From Imbricaverruca yamaguchii (Eukaryota; Arthropoda; Thecostraca; Neoverrucidae), in the NCBI GenBank assembly GCA_034440575.1, contig JAOTOL010001324.1, positions 547,501 through 611,500 of the forward strand: DNA of 64,000 bases. Reading direction: 5' to 3'. The position numbers were made by a program, and so were the translations under genes. The first letter of the stretch is position 1. Every line of letters begins with the position of its first letter. This document shows positions 1-11,186 of this stretch, piece by piece. The notes below the pieces were generated by a model, which saw only the letters and a list, made by a program, of their open reading frames with translations, was not told the origin of the DNA and did not search any database.

Positions 1-671
1 CGTGGCTACGCCCTTGGGGAGGAGACCAGAGTTTCTGTGGGCTGCGTCAGTCGTGTACAATGAGTGGCATCTTTATGGGAAGAGGGACTGAGGGAGGGGT
101 TCAGGGCACTGTACAGTGCAGAATGGTGTCCCTTGCGATATAATGGGATGCCCCACGCGACTGAACCGATAGAAATTCCGATTTCCTCTGGATTTTTATA
201 TTTAAGACATTCTCCGGGCTTCAAAGGAATGCGTCGGCGAAGGGTTTATTTTCGATTAACGACAGTTTTCACTAGTTTGAATGTTGAGGTCCGCGAAGTC
301 GCATGTGCGACCACCAGAGTCGCGCTTCTGGGCCGAAAACAGTGGAAGCTCCTCGTGCACTTCACAAGTTTTGCTGAAGCGAAACGCTGCGACAGCATTG
401 TCGCTGTCTTCTGGATGTCCGCCTGGGAGACGTAGATGAATTCGATCCCTGTGGTACGAAATTCTCATCAGCTCCCTTGCAAGTATTTGTCATCCCGATC
501 GTACAATCTTCAATCTTTTCAGCATTTCACGTATACAATATTTTTTACGAGTATCTAGAAAACGGGTAAGAAATGCGCTATTTCACTTGCCCTTTTGACG
601 GGTGTCCTAGTGAACGGAATATTTATTTGTTTATAAAGACCAGTTGTTGATCCTGGGTAACCAGTGAAGGC
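1..671. other. Unassigned sequence
   Basis: No coding region, RNA gene or repeat could be recognised here. Short open frames exist on both strands but overlap each other and show no family motif. If the ADAM10-like gene to the right continues, this stretch lies within its second intron. Confidence 0.4.
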
Positions 672-2093
672 TTAGGTATATTGAGCTGATGTGTCCTGAA
701 TACCCAAAATCCCGCGATAATTAGAATCTGACAGAAAATTGCGAAATATGGCGCTAGGTGGTGCTAATAAAAAATGATTTTTGCAGTTAGGAACAGTACC
801 TGATATGTGTGTCGAGCAGAAGTTAAATGTAGCTTCCGGGGTCAATATCTGGTCTCCGTCTGGCCGCTGAATGCTTGCCCTTGCCGTCAGACGTTTCACG
901 GTCCCACCTACGCCGCCGCACGGACCTTTTCCATGGCAGGTGGAAAAATAATGCCACTCGCAGTCAACGTTGAAGTCCTGCTTGTGCAGGCACATGCTCC
1001 TTATATTATATTTATTTTTGTATTGTGTTGCACAGCCATCTGTAAAGTAATGCACCTTTCTGACATTTTCATTCTCGGATTTCATCCGTTCCAGAACCTT
1101 TGTTTGGAACACGTAAACTGAGGCTGTATTGTGGTGCAGATCGTCACTTATGACGCAATAACTTTTGGTTTGCAGTGACCCGCCTGGATCTCGCGTTGTA
1201 ACGAGGAATAGATGGACAGTGGCCTGTGCGTTCTCCCAATGGTAGCCTTGTACTGCATCTTTCACCAGAAAGATGTAGTTTTCGGAAAAATCTTCCGAGT
1301 TGATGGCTTCATCCTCGGGTGGTTGTCCTTTCAGATCTTTTAGAAAATCATTCTGTACGCGCGCTGTATAGTGGTTCCTGGTTACCCTTGATATGGCATT
1401 AGTAAGTCCATCGATAAAATGTTCAACGGTCTGCGTCATGTTTACCATCGTGGTTCGATCCGTGCTGATCCGCTGTCTAAATTCCACTTCGTCAGTCTCT
1501 GCCAAACTCGGCATACTGGTCAGAAAATTCCTGAACTCGTTGACACCGGGACACTTGTCACATTGCCGAAACATACATTCTTCGTTTTCCACGGAGCAAA
1601 CGAATTTCTTCATAAGACCAACGACAGACAAATCGTGACGTATGGCTTGAACCATCAATTTCGGTTTTTGATGATGAATGCATACGCAAACTGAATGCGA
1701 CCCCCCAGCGCCGGCTAGCACGCTCCAAGGTGGTTGGAGACTAGCGAATGTGGAGAACCCAACAGGCTGAGGAGTTTGCTCCCTGTATTGATGGTAGGCT
1801 TTTCTCAAATTCGAAAGGACCAGTCTCTTCTGGTATGCCATCCTGACATCGCACACTGACCACGTCTTTCTGTCCTGGTAGTGGTCTACTGATGTCCTGC
1901 TGGTAAAAATTAATGACCTCGTCTTTTTATTCTGGGAGAGAGCAGCAATCGACAGTTTCCTGTCAGTTGTGCCAAAAATTTCATGCGTCGCTTTCCCTTC
2001 CCGAGCTTTTCGCACCATGTACAGGGGGACACCGAACTTTGCAGCCGTTTCGTACATGGTAAATGGCGGCAATGTCAAAATGTGAAGCTTCAT
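672..2093 (-). CDS. DDE-like transposon-derived protein, main open frame (473 aa)
   Basis: A 473-residue open frame belongs to a transposon-derived family found in many copies in arthropods and cnidarians; I recognise the family but cannot give it a superfamily name with confidence. The N-terminus (residues 3-30) matches its helix-turn-helix-like block. SVCVCIHHQ lies at 135-143, followed by a Cys cluster C166-C172-C178-C181 (ending DKCPG) that looks zinc-binding. A probable DDE core follows: EDFSENY (D268), YFTDGCATQYKN (D352), CEWHYF (E379) and CHGKGPCGGVGGTVKR from 386. The ATG at 2093 is the first in this frame, but the upstream frame stays open (reading ..DPSTSYA) back into the stretch at 2114-2373, so the true protein is probably longer and broken by a frameshift at about 2114. 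Nuclease activity is inferred only from the acidic residues. If the ADAM10-like gene extends leftwards, this gene sits in its intron 2, on the same strand. Confidence 0.7.
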   Translation of the reverse strand: MKLHILTLPPFTMYETAAKFGVPLYMVRKAREGKATHEIFGTTDRKLSIAALSQNKKTRSLIFTSRTSVDHYQDRKTWSVCDVRMAYQKRLVLSNLRKAYHQYREQTPQPVGFSTFASLQPPWSVLAGAGGSHSVCVCIHHQKPKLMVQAIRHDLSVVGLMKKFVCSVENEECMFRQCDKCPGVNEFRNFLTSMPSLAETDEVEFRQRISTDRTTMVNMTQTVEHFIDGLTNAISRVTRNHYTARVQNDFLKDLKGQPPEDEAINSEDFSENYIFLVKDAVQGYHWENAQATVHLFLVTTRDPGGSLQTKSYCVISDDLHHNTASVYVFQTKVLERMKSENENVRKVHYFTDGCATQYKNKYNIRSMCLHKQDFNVDCEWHYFSTCHGKGPCGGVGGTVKRLTARASIQRPDGDQILTPEATFNFCSTHISGTVPNCKNHFLLAPPSAIFRNFLSDSNYRGILGIQDTSAQYT

Positions 2094-2113
2094 TGCGTAC
2101 GAGGTGCTTGGGT

Positions 2114-2373
2114 CTATGATTTGGCTACTAGTTCCTCCATCATGCTCTCATAGAGTTCTAAATCGTTTACTTTTTCCTCGGCTTCCGATTCGTTTATCTC
2201 TACCTGGTACGTTTTCGATTGGCGTCGCTTCATTCCCTTTTTCGCTGAGTCAAACTTCTGTCTGGCCTTCTTTTGGCGTTGGCTTTCAAAAAGCCCACCT
2301 GAAAGAAACCCAATAGTCTCACCGGTGTTATCAATCGGGAACGATCCCCCTGGACCCACAATTCCAATCTGGT
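2114..2373 (-). pseudogene. Middle coding segment of the DDE-like gene, out of frame with the main ORF
   Basis: This open segment (reading PIDNTGE..., then a lysine/arginine-rich stretch, then ESMMEELVAKS and a stop at 2114) lies directly upstream of the 473-aa frame. Its stop codon is two bases out of register with that frame, which itself reads through without a stop as QIIDPSTSYAMKLH. One indel would join them, so I read this as a frameshift rather than a separate gene. A possible splice acceptor (..CCAG/AC) at 2374-2375 would fit the phase of the donor at 2863, but it has no polypyrimidine tract. Confidence 0.5.
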
Positions 2374-2430
2374 CTGGTTACGGCTTGCCACATTTCATCA
2401 CAATTTAGGCCTCGATGTCGAATCCACCCA

Positions 2431-2690
2431 GCGAGGGCGCCGGGTGGATTCGAGAGGGCGCCGAGCGGATCCGAGAGGGTGCCGCTCTCCGATCCTGGAG
2501 GGGGGGGGGCCTGGGAAGCGTGCCTGGCGAGGGCGCCGGGTGGATTCGAGAGGGCGCCGAGCGGATCCGAGAGGGTGCCGCTCTCCGATCCTGGAGGGGG
2601 GGGGGGCCTGGGAAGCGTGCCTGTCGAGGGCGCCGGGTGGATTCGAGAGGGCGCCGAGCGGATCCGAGAAGACGCTTCATGAACCAAAGG
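2431..2690. repeat. GC-rich minisatellite, 96-97 bp unit, about 2.6 copies
   Basis: Units start at 2431, 2527 and 2624 with (G/T)CGAGGGCGCCGGGTGG and include a run of 10-11 G. Sub-blocks of about 20 bp (GAGAGGGCGCCGAG and GAGAGGGTGCCGC) suggest that the unit itself grew from a shorter one. The array lies in the presumed intron between two exons of the DDE-like gene. Apparent Pro/Arg-rich frames here are by-products of the repeat. Confidence 0.85.
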
Positions 2691-2863
2691 GGGGGCCAAA
2701 ATAAATGGTGGCCCCCCCTTCGGGCCAAAGGGGGGCATGTACCCGTTGCCCATCCCCCCCTGCGGCCGCCAGTGCTTCTTTTACAACCATTACAACTGAA
2801 CTCTATGCTTTACAAAGATATGCGTAACGTATGTGTAATATTAGTATATAACATTGAAATTAC

Positions 2864-3254
2864 CTGTGCGGATTGGCGTTTCTCCAACCGCCGACATAAT
2901 ACGGCGAAGATCATCAGTGGCTTGTCTGTCGGGAGAGACATCACTTGCTGGTCGTGAGGGTGACGATGATGACGATGTTTCGGCTTCAGCGGTATCCTGT
3001 GTCGAGCTCTGGGACCGACTATGCTGAGCACCTGAAGTGCTGGGCTGTGAGGGATCTGCTATTTGCTAATCTTTCCACGGCACTTGCTTCCTGTATGTGC
3101 TGCAAAGGCTTGCCCCTGGATGCAACACACCTGTAATACTGGGATGTTTGTCGATGTATTCCTGAGTTAGTGGTCTGAAATCTGACCTCTTATGCTTTGG
3201 GTGTGAATTGAAAGGATTCGCAGAAAATGTTGCCACTAACACCCTGTGTGCCAT
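2864..3254 (-). pseudogene. First coding exon of the DDE-like gene, with an in-frame stop
   Basis: From the ATG at 3254 the frame reads the family's N-terminal block (NPFNSHPKHK..., then LCSTYRKQV), with Cys and basic residues typical of these proteins. A TAG at 3066-3068 interrupts it. The same frame then continues for another 66 codons as a Ser/Thr/Gln-rich linker ending SDVSPDRQATDDLRRIM and ETPIRTG, and stops exactly at a splice-donor-like CACAG/GTAATT (last exon base 2864). The continuity on both sides of the TAG points to a nonsense mutation. The intron that follows holds the 96-bp minisatellite. Confidence 0.55.
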
Positions 3255-4559
3255 TCTTCATTCGCTTGCGAAACCTCACCAATGTTACACACAGCACCGA
3301 AGGCTACTGACGACTAACTAGCATGTCAGACCCCAACAACGCCGCCGCTACATCTCATCGTGCGAATCTCGTCTCCGTTGTCAAGACGCTCGTGTTTCCA
3401 TGACGCTCGTATTACGTGCTATGAGGCCTCGCCTAGACCCGCGTTTTTACGACAGTGATCGAATTGTACGTGCAGTACGGTCATTTCGCATATCTCACAG
3501 ACAGTGAGTCTGTGCCCCCCTGAACCCCCTGAGGGAAGCAGCTTATACTAGATCTGTAGCGATTTTGCGAGAGTATGGGCAAGCCAGGCACGCTTTCCTA
3601 ACCCCTCCCCCCGCCCCGTTCAGCAACACATCCGCCACACGGGCGCGCTCACCGACATCGCTCCCACCACCCCCAGTCAGCAACACTTCCGCCGCCAAGG
3701 AAGGTTTGGTCCACTTTTAGAGCTGACCTTGGCCCTTTTGGTGAGATGCCCACCCCCTGACAGAGTTCCTGGCTATGTTCCTGCTCACAGACCGCTGCGT
3801 ATATGGTCAACATTCAGAAGAATTAGTGACAGGTTATGTAAAACCGGATGTATATTTTAGAAATTTCAGGAAATGCAGCGCGTTTTGAGTTGTTCTGTTC
3901 TGCTATATCATTCTATGCCATTCTCGACTACAGTCGCAACTTGATTATTCTTGGACAACCGGAAATTCCCACCGCATAAACACTACGGCGCATTGCCCCC
4001 AGCCCCCTCCCCCACTAAATGCATACGCTGCTGATTGGAGATGATCGACGCAGCCCACCGCAAACCTGAACCATACCCCCACCCTGGATGGCATCCGGCA
4101 GCGAGGTTCTCGTCCATAGTTGCATTGTGCATAGCGCTGCTGCAACAGCCAGGACAGAGGCCTGTGCTATGTTATAACGATTTTTTCTGACGGTGTTCCA
4201 GGGGTGCGCCCATTCTATCTTTGATTGTTTCCAATACAGAATTGCGCGAAGAATCAGAATGTGGATGTTTTTCGAAAATCGACACCTATACATTTTTCGA
4301 AAAATGATATATAAAATATATGAGGTAAAAAACATTAAAACATGGATGTATAAATTCATTAAAAAAAAAATATTATGTTGTATTACTTTGTATTACTTTC
4401 CTCAACTTGCTAGTATCACTTCAACAATCGTGTAAATATTCTTCACTTATCGCTGGGCACCTCCGGTATATGTGTGTAATCATCCGAGTCCGGTGAGAAG
4501 GAGAGTAGATATATTGTTATAATACAACTATTGAACTATCTTGCTACAAAAGTCTTACT
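3255..4559. other. Unassigned sequence
   Basis: No convincing gene or repeat family could be recognised. Short frames around 3945-4435 lack any family signature. Composition changes from mixed to AT-rich at about 4200, shortly before the LINE. Confidence 0.35.
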
Positions 4560-7500
4560 AGGTTCTAATAACTACTTACCTTGGAAAATAAAACATTTAA
4601 CCCATTCTTGAATATAATCTCTGATGACCTAGCACTTCCGTATTCTCATTTTGAACGCATTCGAGATAATTGTAACTTCTATGATGCTAAAGATATCAGT
4701 AGACAAGTTGAAATAGGTCCTGGCATAGGAAGAATCATAGATTTCTCTATTTGAATGCAAGGTCCATAGCACATAAATTTGATGAGCTCAATATCTCTCT
4801 AAACCAGCTGAATCACACATGGAGCCTTATATGTATTTCGGAAACATGGCTATCAAAAGAAAATGAACACAAATTTAGCTTAGATAGCGAAGATTATGAA
4901 CTATTCTGCAAAAGCAGAGAAAACAAAATTGGGGGAGGGTCTGTGATCTATGCCTTGAAATCACTAAAAGCAAAACAGCTTTATCCATTTAATTTTGTTG
5001 CTGCTGAAGCTGAAGGTACTTTTCTCCAAATATAATTGAATAATGAACAAAGTATTTTGATATGCCAGATATATCGTGCACTTGGTCATAATGCACAATT
5101 TTAGTCTGAATTTGAGGAGTGTCTTATAACAATAAACAAACTGAATATGCCTACATACATCATTGGAGATCTAAACACGGACCTTTTTCAATTCCAAACA
5201 ACCACTTTGCTGACTCATTTTTCATGACTATATGCTCTCGTGGTTTTCTTCCCCTAATATCAAAGGCTACTCGTGTATGTCATACATCACGCACACTAAT
5301 TGAAAATATTTTCTCTAATGATGTGTCAAAAATAAAAGAAACTGGCATCATTAAATTTTATTTCTCTGATCACTTCTCTATTTCTTCCAACATCAGAATT
5401 TTCAGTTCCAAAACCAATCACTGCAAAAAGAACAAGAACTACCTTTGACTTTCATAAAATTGCCAGTTTGAGGGATCATCTAACCAATGAACTTGAAGGT
5501 ATTAAAAAAAAATGATCCTGAGAAAGCATGTAGCAGTTTAATTGATGCATATAAGAGTGGGATTGATAAATTTAAATATACTCAAGTTATATCAAGAAAA
5601 ACAGCCTCCATTAAGCCATGGATTTCACCTGCAATATTATGCTCAGCAAATATTATTTGCTGAGCATAATATTAAAGCAAATATTATTTGATCAAAAACT
5701 TACACATCAAACTGCTGAAAGCAAGGAAAAATATAACAGGTATAAAAATGCACTGATTACAATAATCAGGAAGGCAAAAATACTTCGTTATGAAGTGAAA
5801 TTTGAGAAACATAAAAATAATATAAAAGAGACATGGAAAATGCTTAACCAGTTACTCGGGCAAGCTCCTTCCAAGCATGATATCCCTGAAAAAAATGAAC
5901 ACAGATGCAGATATCACTCTATAAAATTATGCAGCTATAGCTGAAGGATTTAATAAATACTTCACAGAAATTGCACCAAAATTGAGATAACACGTTCCTG
6001 AAAGTAACATCAATGCTTCGGAATATATGCACACCTACCCAGGCATATCAATGGTGCTATTAGCAGTAACAGAAGACAATTTAGATACAACAATTGCTTC
6101 TTTAAAAACGTTGGGTCTGGAATTCATGGAATAAATTATATGATACTTAAAGTCAGATAGGCCAATATTACCACACATAACCCATACGATTAACTTATGT
6201 CTGAGTATTGGGATCTTCTCCAAGCAATTCAAAATTGTTGTTGTAAACCCCATCTACAAAAAATGTGACCCATCAACATTTAGTTACTAGAGACCAATTA
6301 GTATTCTTCCATATATATAAAAAAATATTAGAAAAGATAATCTACAACCAACTCTTGGAACACTTCACCCTACATAACATACTTTCAGACAAGCAATTTG
6401 GTTTTAGAAAAGAGAGGTCCACATACATGCCTGATTACTCAAGGATTTGAAAATAATGAATATGTTGTAGGAATTTACCTTGACTTGAGAAAGGCGTTTC
6501 ATACCGTTGACAAAGAAATATTGTGTGCAAAAATGGAAAGTATGGTGCAAAGGGAAATGCAATCAAAATAATGCAGTCATATTTATCAGGAAGAACACAA
6601 GCTACTACAATAAATAACAGTAGCTCTACTTTCAGAAAAATGGAAATAGGTGTGCCACAAGGTTCAATTTTAGGCCCCTTACTCTTTATAATATATATAA
6701 ATGATATTGTAAATTTACATGTAGAATGTGAGACATTTCTATATCCTGATGACACTGCCATTTTTTTCTTCAAAAGCACTGACTGCACAGAGCTTCATCA
6801 CAAAATCACAAATTCCTTGCCAAAAATTTCGCAGTGGCTACATTTAAATCTTTCGTCATTAAATGAATCCAAAACTGTATAACAGTTATATAACAATCAT
6901 AAAACAGATATTGATCTCCAGATTGGATTTAATGTAATTTCTATTTTAATCAGAATCGGGTAATATACCTTGGTGTGTACGTAGATGAAAATTTGAAAGT
7001 TGCATCCCATATCAGCAGTGTCTCAAACATGAAAAGTCGCAACATAGGAATGGCATACAAAATTACACATCTCCTAGGTAAAAATAACCTCCTAAAATTG
7101 TATAATGCATTAATTCTTCCATATATAATTTATTGCTGTTTTCTCTGGGGTGTAAACTATGCTAATCAGACACACACATTTTTGTTACTTTAGAAAGGAA
7201 TGATGCGTATTAATGAGGGTGTATTTCCCCCCAGAGTGCAAACCCTGTCTTTAAAATATGCAAAACTTTAAAAGTGCAAGACCTAGCAAAACTTCAAATG
7301 ATGCTTGTTATGCAAAAATTCATTCATCATCAGCTACCTCATTCTATCAGACCCCTTTTCACGGAATGGCTTGACTCTCCATATTCCACAAGATTACAAA
7401 ACCACTTCCAACATAGGTATTCAAACAAAAATTATCGTCTCTTCACCATCGAATGTTTTGGATCCAATCTTTGGAACTCCATCATAGCAAAGTATCTTTT

Positions 7501-7560
7501 GCATTCAGAGATACCAAATTCTAAGACTGTTCTATAAAATCGCAATAAGACATACTTCTT
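4560..7560 (+). mobile_element. Decayed non-LTR retrotransposon (Jockey/CR1-type), endonuclease plus reverse transcriptase
   Basis: Fragments of one ORF2 can be followed in order. The APE endonuclease begins LNARSIAHKFDEL with SETWLS (catalytic N and E positions), continues with IIGDLNTDLFQF at about 5163, and ends with YFSDHFS at about 5363. The reverse transcriptase shows FGFRKERST (about 6400), YLDLRKAF-like sequence (about 6478), GVPQGSILGPLLFIIYINDI (6645-6710) and FLYPDDTAIFF (about 6736-6770). The C-terminal part (VYVDENLKVASHIS, ALILPYIIYC, FGSNLWNSI) ends at 7535. Many frameshifts and stops separate the pieces, and the normally conserved Ala before the catalytic Asp pair is Pro, so the copy is inactive. 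The clade is given only as the Jockey/CR1 group. Confidence 0.85.
5633..5673. repeat. Perfect 20-bp inverted repeat with a 1-base spacer
   Basis: AATATTATGCTCAGCAAATA is followed by one T and then by its exact reverse complement. It lies inside the LINE's ORF2, just after the linker reading KPWISPAILCSA, and breaks the frame. The direct continuation (GCAAATATTATTTGATC) repeats part of the arm, so it looks like a local inverted duplication in this copy. Confidence 0.9.
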
Positions 7561-7597
7561 GAGCTGATATTACAATACTTAGCAGTTAATTGTTTTG

Positions 7598-8215
<618 letters not shown>

Positions 8216-9206
8216 AACCATATCTAAAGTTGAAAACACCCAACCACTGGTTCCTCCCACATTCCACCCAGCAACAAGCCCATGCTTAGCTGGATGGAGT
8301 TGTGGGAAGAGCCAAAGTAAAAAACAAAACAAATCAGGAGTGTTCATCATCATCCGGCCACAAACCAGTTGCTAGCATAATAGTTCAGACCCTAATTTCT
8401 TGTTGGGATGGATCCAGGGTCAGTCATATGCTTCCTTTGGGTATGACTACTAACAGCCTTCTTTATTATTAGTTGTACTGCTCTAATACCCGATGCTTTG
8501 TATGCTTGTTTGTTTGTTTTCCATCTATTAGCTGAGAGTGCCGCGACTTTACTGTTTATTTTATGGTGTTAATGTAAGGTGCTTGCAGTCGTTGGGTAAG
8601 GGGAGGGGCGCTCGTGGCCACCTGATCTTGGGTGGCGGACAGTAAAAATAAAAAATAAAAAGTCTACAAGATTCGATGCGGGAGAAAAAGAAACTCTGAA
8701 ATAACTTAAAGCAACCTGGGAAAAGCGAAACATATTGCTGAGAGTATCCGGGGCAATATTGAAACAGTTAGAAGCAAGCAGAAAATCCAGACACTGTATT
8801 GAAAAACCACAAGGCGCCTTTCACAGAGGAAGCGAGGCACCAATGCTGATTCCCGGTGCGTGATTAGTGCTACACCACTGATGACACTCCCGTGCACCTG
8901 CACTGTTCCACAACACAGGAAAACCGTACCTGATGAAATCCAGCTGTACCTTTTAGGTCGTATGGGTCAACCACATGCCACATGTCAATAGTCCGCCATA
9001 TGTCACCTGGTGGCACTCGAGGTTCACACTCAGGTAGACTCAAACTCAGACTCAGAGTCAGGCCGGCAACTGTCGGCGCCGTGGGCGGTGGGCACAGTGG
9101 GCGGCGCAGTGGGTGGTGGTCGGCGCCGTGGGCGGTGGACGGCGCCGTGGGCGGTGGACGGCGCGGCCGGCGGCGGTCGGCGCCACCGTTTGCAGGGGCC
9201 ACTGAC
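8216..9206. other. Presumed ADAM10 intron 2; possible LINE 3' tail at 8460-8665
   Basis: No gene is seen. The segment 8460-8665 ends in an A-rich tail (AGTAAAAATAAAAAATAAAAA) and contains a GC-rich block just before it, resembling the 3' UTR of Jockey/CR1-type LINEs. It could be the 3' end of the element at 4560-7560, with the TG array expanded in its UTR, but this is inference. The stretch 9070-9190 holds degenerate 18-19-bp GC-rich repeats around CGGCGCCGTGGGCGGTGGA, immediately downstream of exon 2. Confidence 0.4.
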
Positions 9207-9345
9207 CTGTCACTGGTCTGCAGTCGCAGCCTCACGTCCCGGCCAGGCTCGGCGTGGCGTCGCACGCGACTGTGCTGCCGCCGCAGCGGCGCCGCGTCGT
9301 ACTCGACCGGTTCGTAGTGCCGAATGAAGTCGTCCAGCACGGCAC
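9207..9345 (-). CDS. ADAM10: ADAM10/Kuzbanian-like metalloprotease, coding exon 2 (prodomain start)
   Basis: Exon 2 translates as GAVLDDFIRHYEPVEYD, then APLRRQHSRVRRHAEPG and RDVRLRLQTSDR. The order F/YIRHYE...YD...L..QH.R..R...... is the diagnostic start of the ADAM10/Kuzbanian prodomain, with conserved spacing. ADAM10 is a membrane metalloprotease that cleaves Notch and other ectodomains; the prodomain keeps it latent in the secretory pathway. Boundaries: the acceptor AG at 9346-9347 (CCGCAG/GT) and the donor CAG/GTCAGT directly after base 9207. The exon is 139 nt long, enters with 2 nt completing a Gly codon and exits after 2 nt of an Arg codon. It fits the phase of exon 1 at 15025-15082. 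The catalytic, disintegrin and membrane regions are not in the window to the left that I could recognise, so intron 2 is probably longer than 9.2 kb. Confidence 0.75.
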
Positions 9346-9370
9346 CTGCGGCCATGGCCAGACGAGCCTT

Positions 9371-9925
9371 CAGTGGGACATGGCACGTACGGACACGGTC
9401 AGAGTGGGACATGGCACGTACGGACACGGTCAGAGTGGGACATGGCACGTACGGACACGGTCAGAGTGGGACATGGCACGTACGGACACGGTCAGAGTGG
9501 GACATGGCACGTACGGACACGGTCAGAGTGGGGCACGGCACGTACGGACACGGTCAGAGTGGGACATGGCACGTACGGACACGGTCAGAGTGGGGCACGG
9601 CACGTACGGACACGGTCAGAGTGGGACATGGCACGTACGGACACGGTCAGAGTGGGGCACGGCACGTACGGACACGGTCAGAGTGGGACATGGCACGTAC
9701 GGACACGGTTCGAGTGGGGCACGGCACGTACGGACACGGTCAGAGTGGGGCACGGTACGTACGGACACGGTCAGAGTGGGGCACGGCACGTACGGCACGG
9801 CCAGAGTGGGGCCCGGCACGTACGGACACGTCCAGAGTGGGGCACGGCACGTGTAGGCACGGTCAGAGAGGGGCACGGCACGTGTAGGCACGGCCAGTCG
9901 AGCGGTCAAAGTAGGGCCCGGCATG
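9371..9925. repeat. 31-bp minisatellite in ADAM10 intron 1
   Basis: About 17 units with a period of exactly 31 bp in the first part (starts at 9373, 9404, 9435...), consensus GTGGGACATGGCACGTACGG then ACACGGTCAGA. Two main variants differ at GGGACATGG versus GGGGCACGG. The first five units are all the former, and then the two types alternate. Units after about 9790 are degenerate, with indels. On the minus strand the array lies immediately upstream of the exon 2 acceptor. Confidence 0.95.
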
Positions 9926-11166
9926 TACAGGTACGCTGGTCGCGAAGCAACAACATCCCCTAAGCAGTTTTTTGTTGTAAAGCTGCCGCAAATTGTCCAA
10001 ATCTACTAATTTTAGTCGCATCATTGACACACGAATGAAGGACAACCTATGTCCATGCCTTCCTCAAAGGCGTAACGTTAATGTTTCCAGTAAACATTCC
10101 AGAATCCTTCGTTTTAGTGTATCAGTTTAGTCAGGGCGGATTCAAACTTAACATAAGCGACTGCCACAAAACACATGTCCGTTAATACACTCAGTGAAAT
10201 GCAAACTAATGCAAACTACGTTAGCGAATGACTAAAAGGTCCACAGCTGTTTCTGGTAAAATCCTTCACGCTTACACTTGGACGGCGTTCTACGCGAACT
10301 ATTAAGTTGCGTCAGATACCGCACGATAGCGACAGAAAACAAGGGGAAGCAAGAGAGAGAAACGATGCAAATTGGATGCCATCGTATAGGAGTACCACGA
10401 ATAATTCCTATGAGTATGTAACATAGTAGATGAACACCAAATACACACCATGGTCGACTGGACCGCGCAAAAATACATCGAAGTGTGTCAGAATTCGTGA
10501 CAAAGTGCTCAAGTTGTACCCAGTATAGCAAGACATAACTACATACTTAAGATTATCACCAGAGCTGCTAAATGAAATCAAATTTCCCCGGACGTTGCGT
10601 CAATTTATGACGTTATACAAAATTGTCCCGCCTGTTGGGTATCGGGAGCCGATGGATGAGGACGTTTTTTCGAGAGCTTGCCTCGTCTGCTTAAAACCCA
10701 TCACCAGTAATGGCCAGTGCACATGTCCGGGAGGTCTCCCCGTGCCATACATCCAGCGTTGTCAATATTTATGGGTATGCTTCCAGAGCATTATTTTGAT
10801 ATTCACATTTTGTTCGACTGAAGCACGTTCTGTGACGCATTCGTGGGCGTTATTTCCCTCCGCCGCTTCTCACTCGACCGACACTATTCACACATTACGT
10901 GAGTATCTGTAGTGTCCGCATGCCGCGTCCACTATAGCCTCCACACCGGTTGCTCACCTACGGTCAAGACTCTGCCAACACCTGCAGTATGTGGTCTCGT
11001 TAATGATCATAATGTAGATGTGAATCACCAACGAACGAGTTCACAATACCAGCAGCACAGCCTCTGTGTTGGCCACCGGCCTTACCAGGCGCATCGTTCG
11101 GCCTCGGACGCCATTTTTACCGACTGACTCATCGTGTCCCTTTTCCTGAGGACCGGTTGGTGGGAC
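9926..11166. other. ADAM10 intron 1, unassigned sequence
   Basis: No repeat family or exon was recognised. Open frames at 10232-10531 and 10595-10912 show no domain and no convincing splice context. The part from about 10600 to 11160 is more GC-balanced than its surroundings. Confidence 0.4.
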
Positions 11167-11186
11167 TGGATCAAGTTCTGCTCGGC

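Noticed and set aside
9254..9963. Plus-strand frames of about 200 codons with a GTYGHGQSG repeat
   Set aside because: Translation of the 31-bp minisatellite; all three frames are open because 31-bp units shift frame in rotation.
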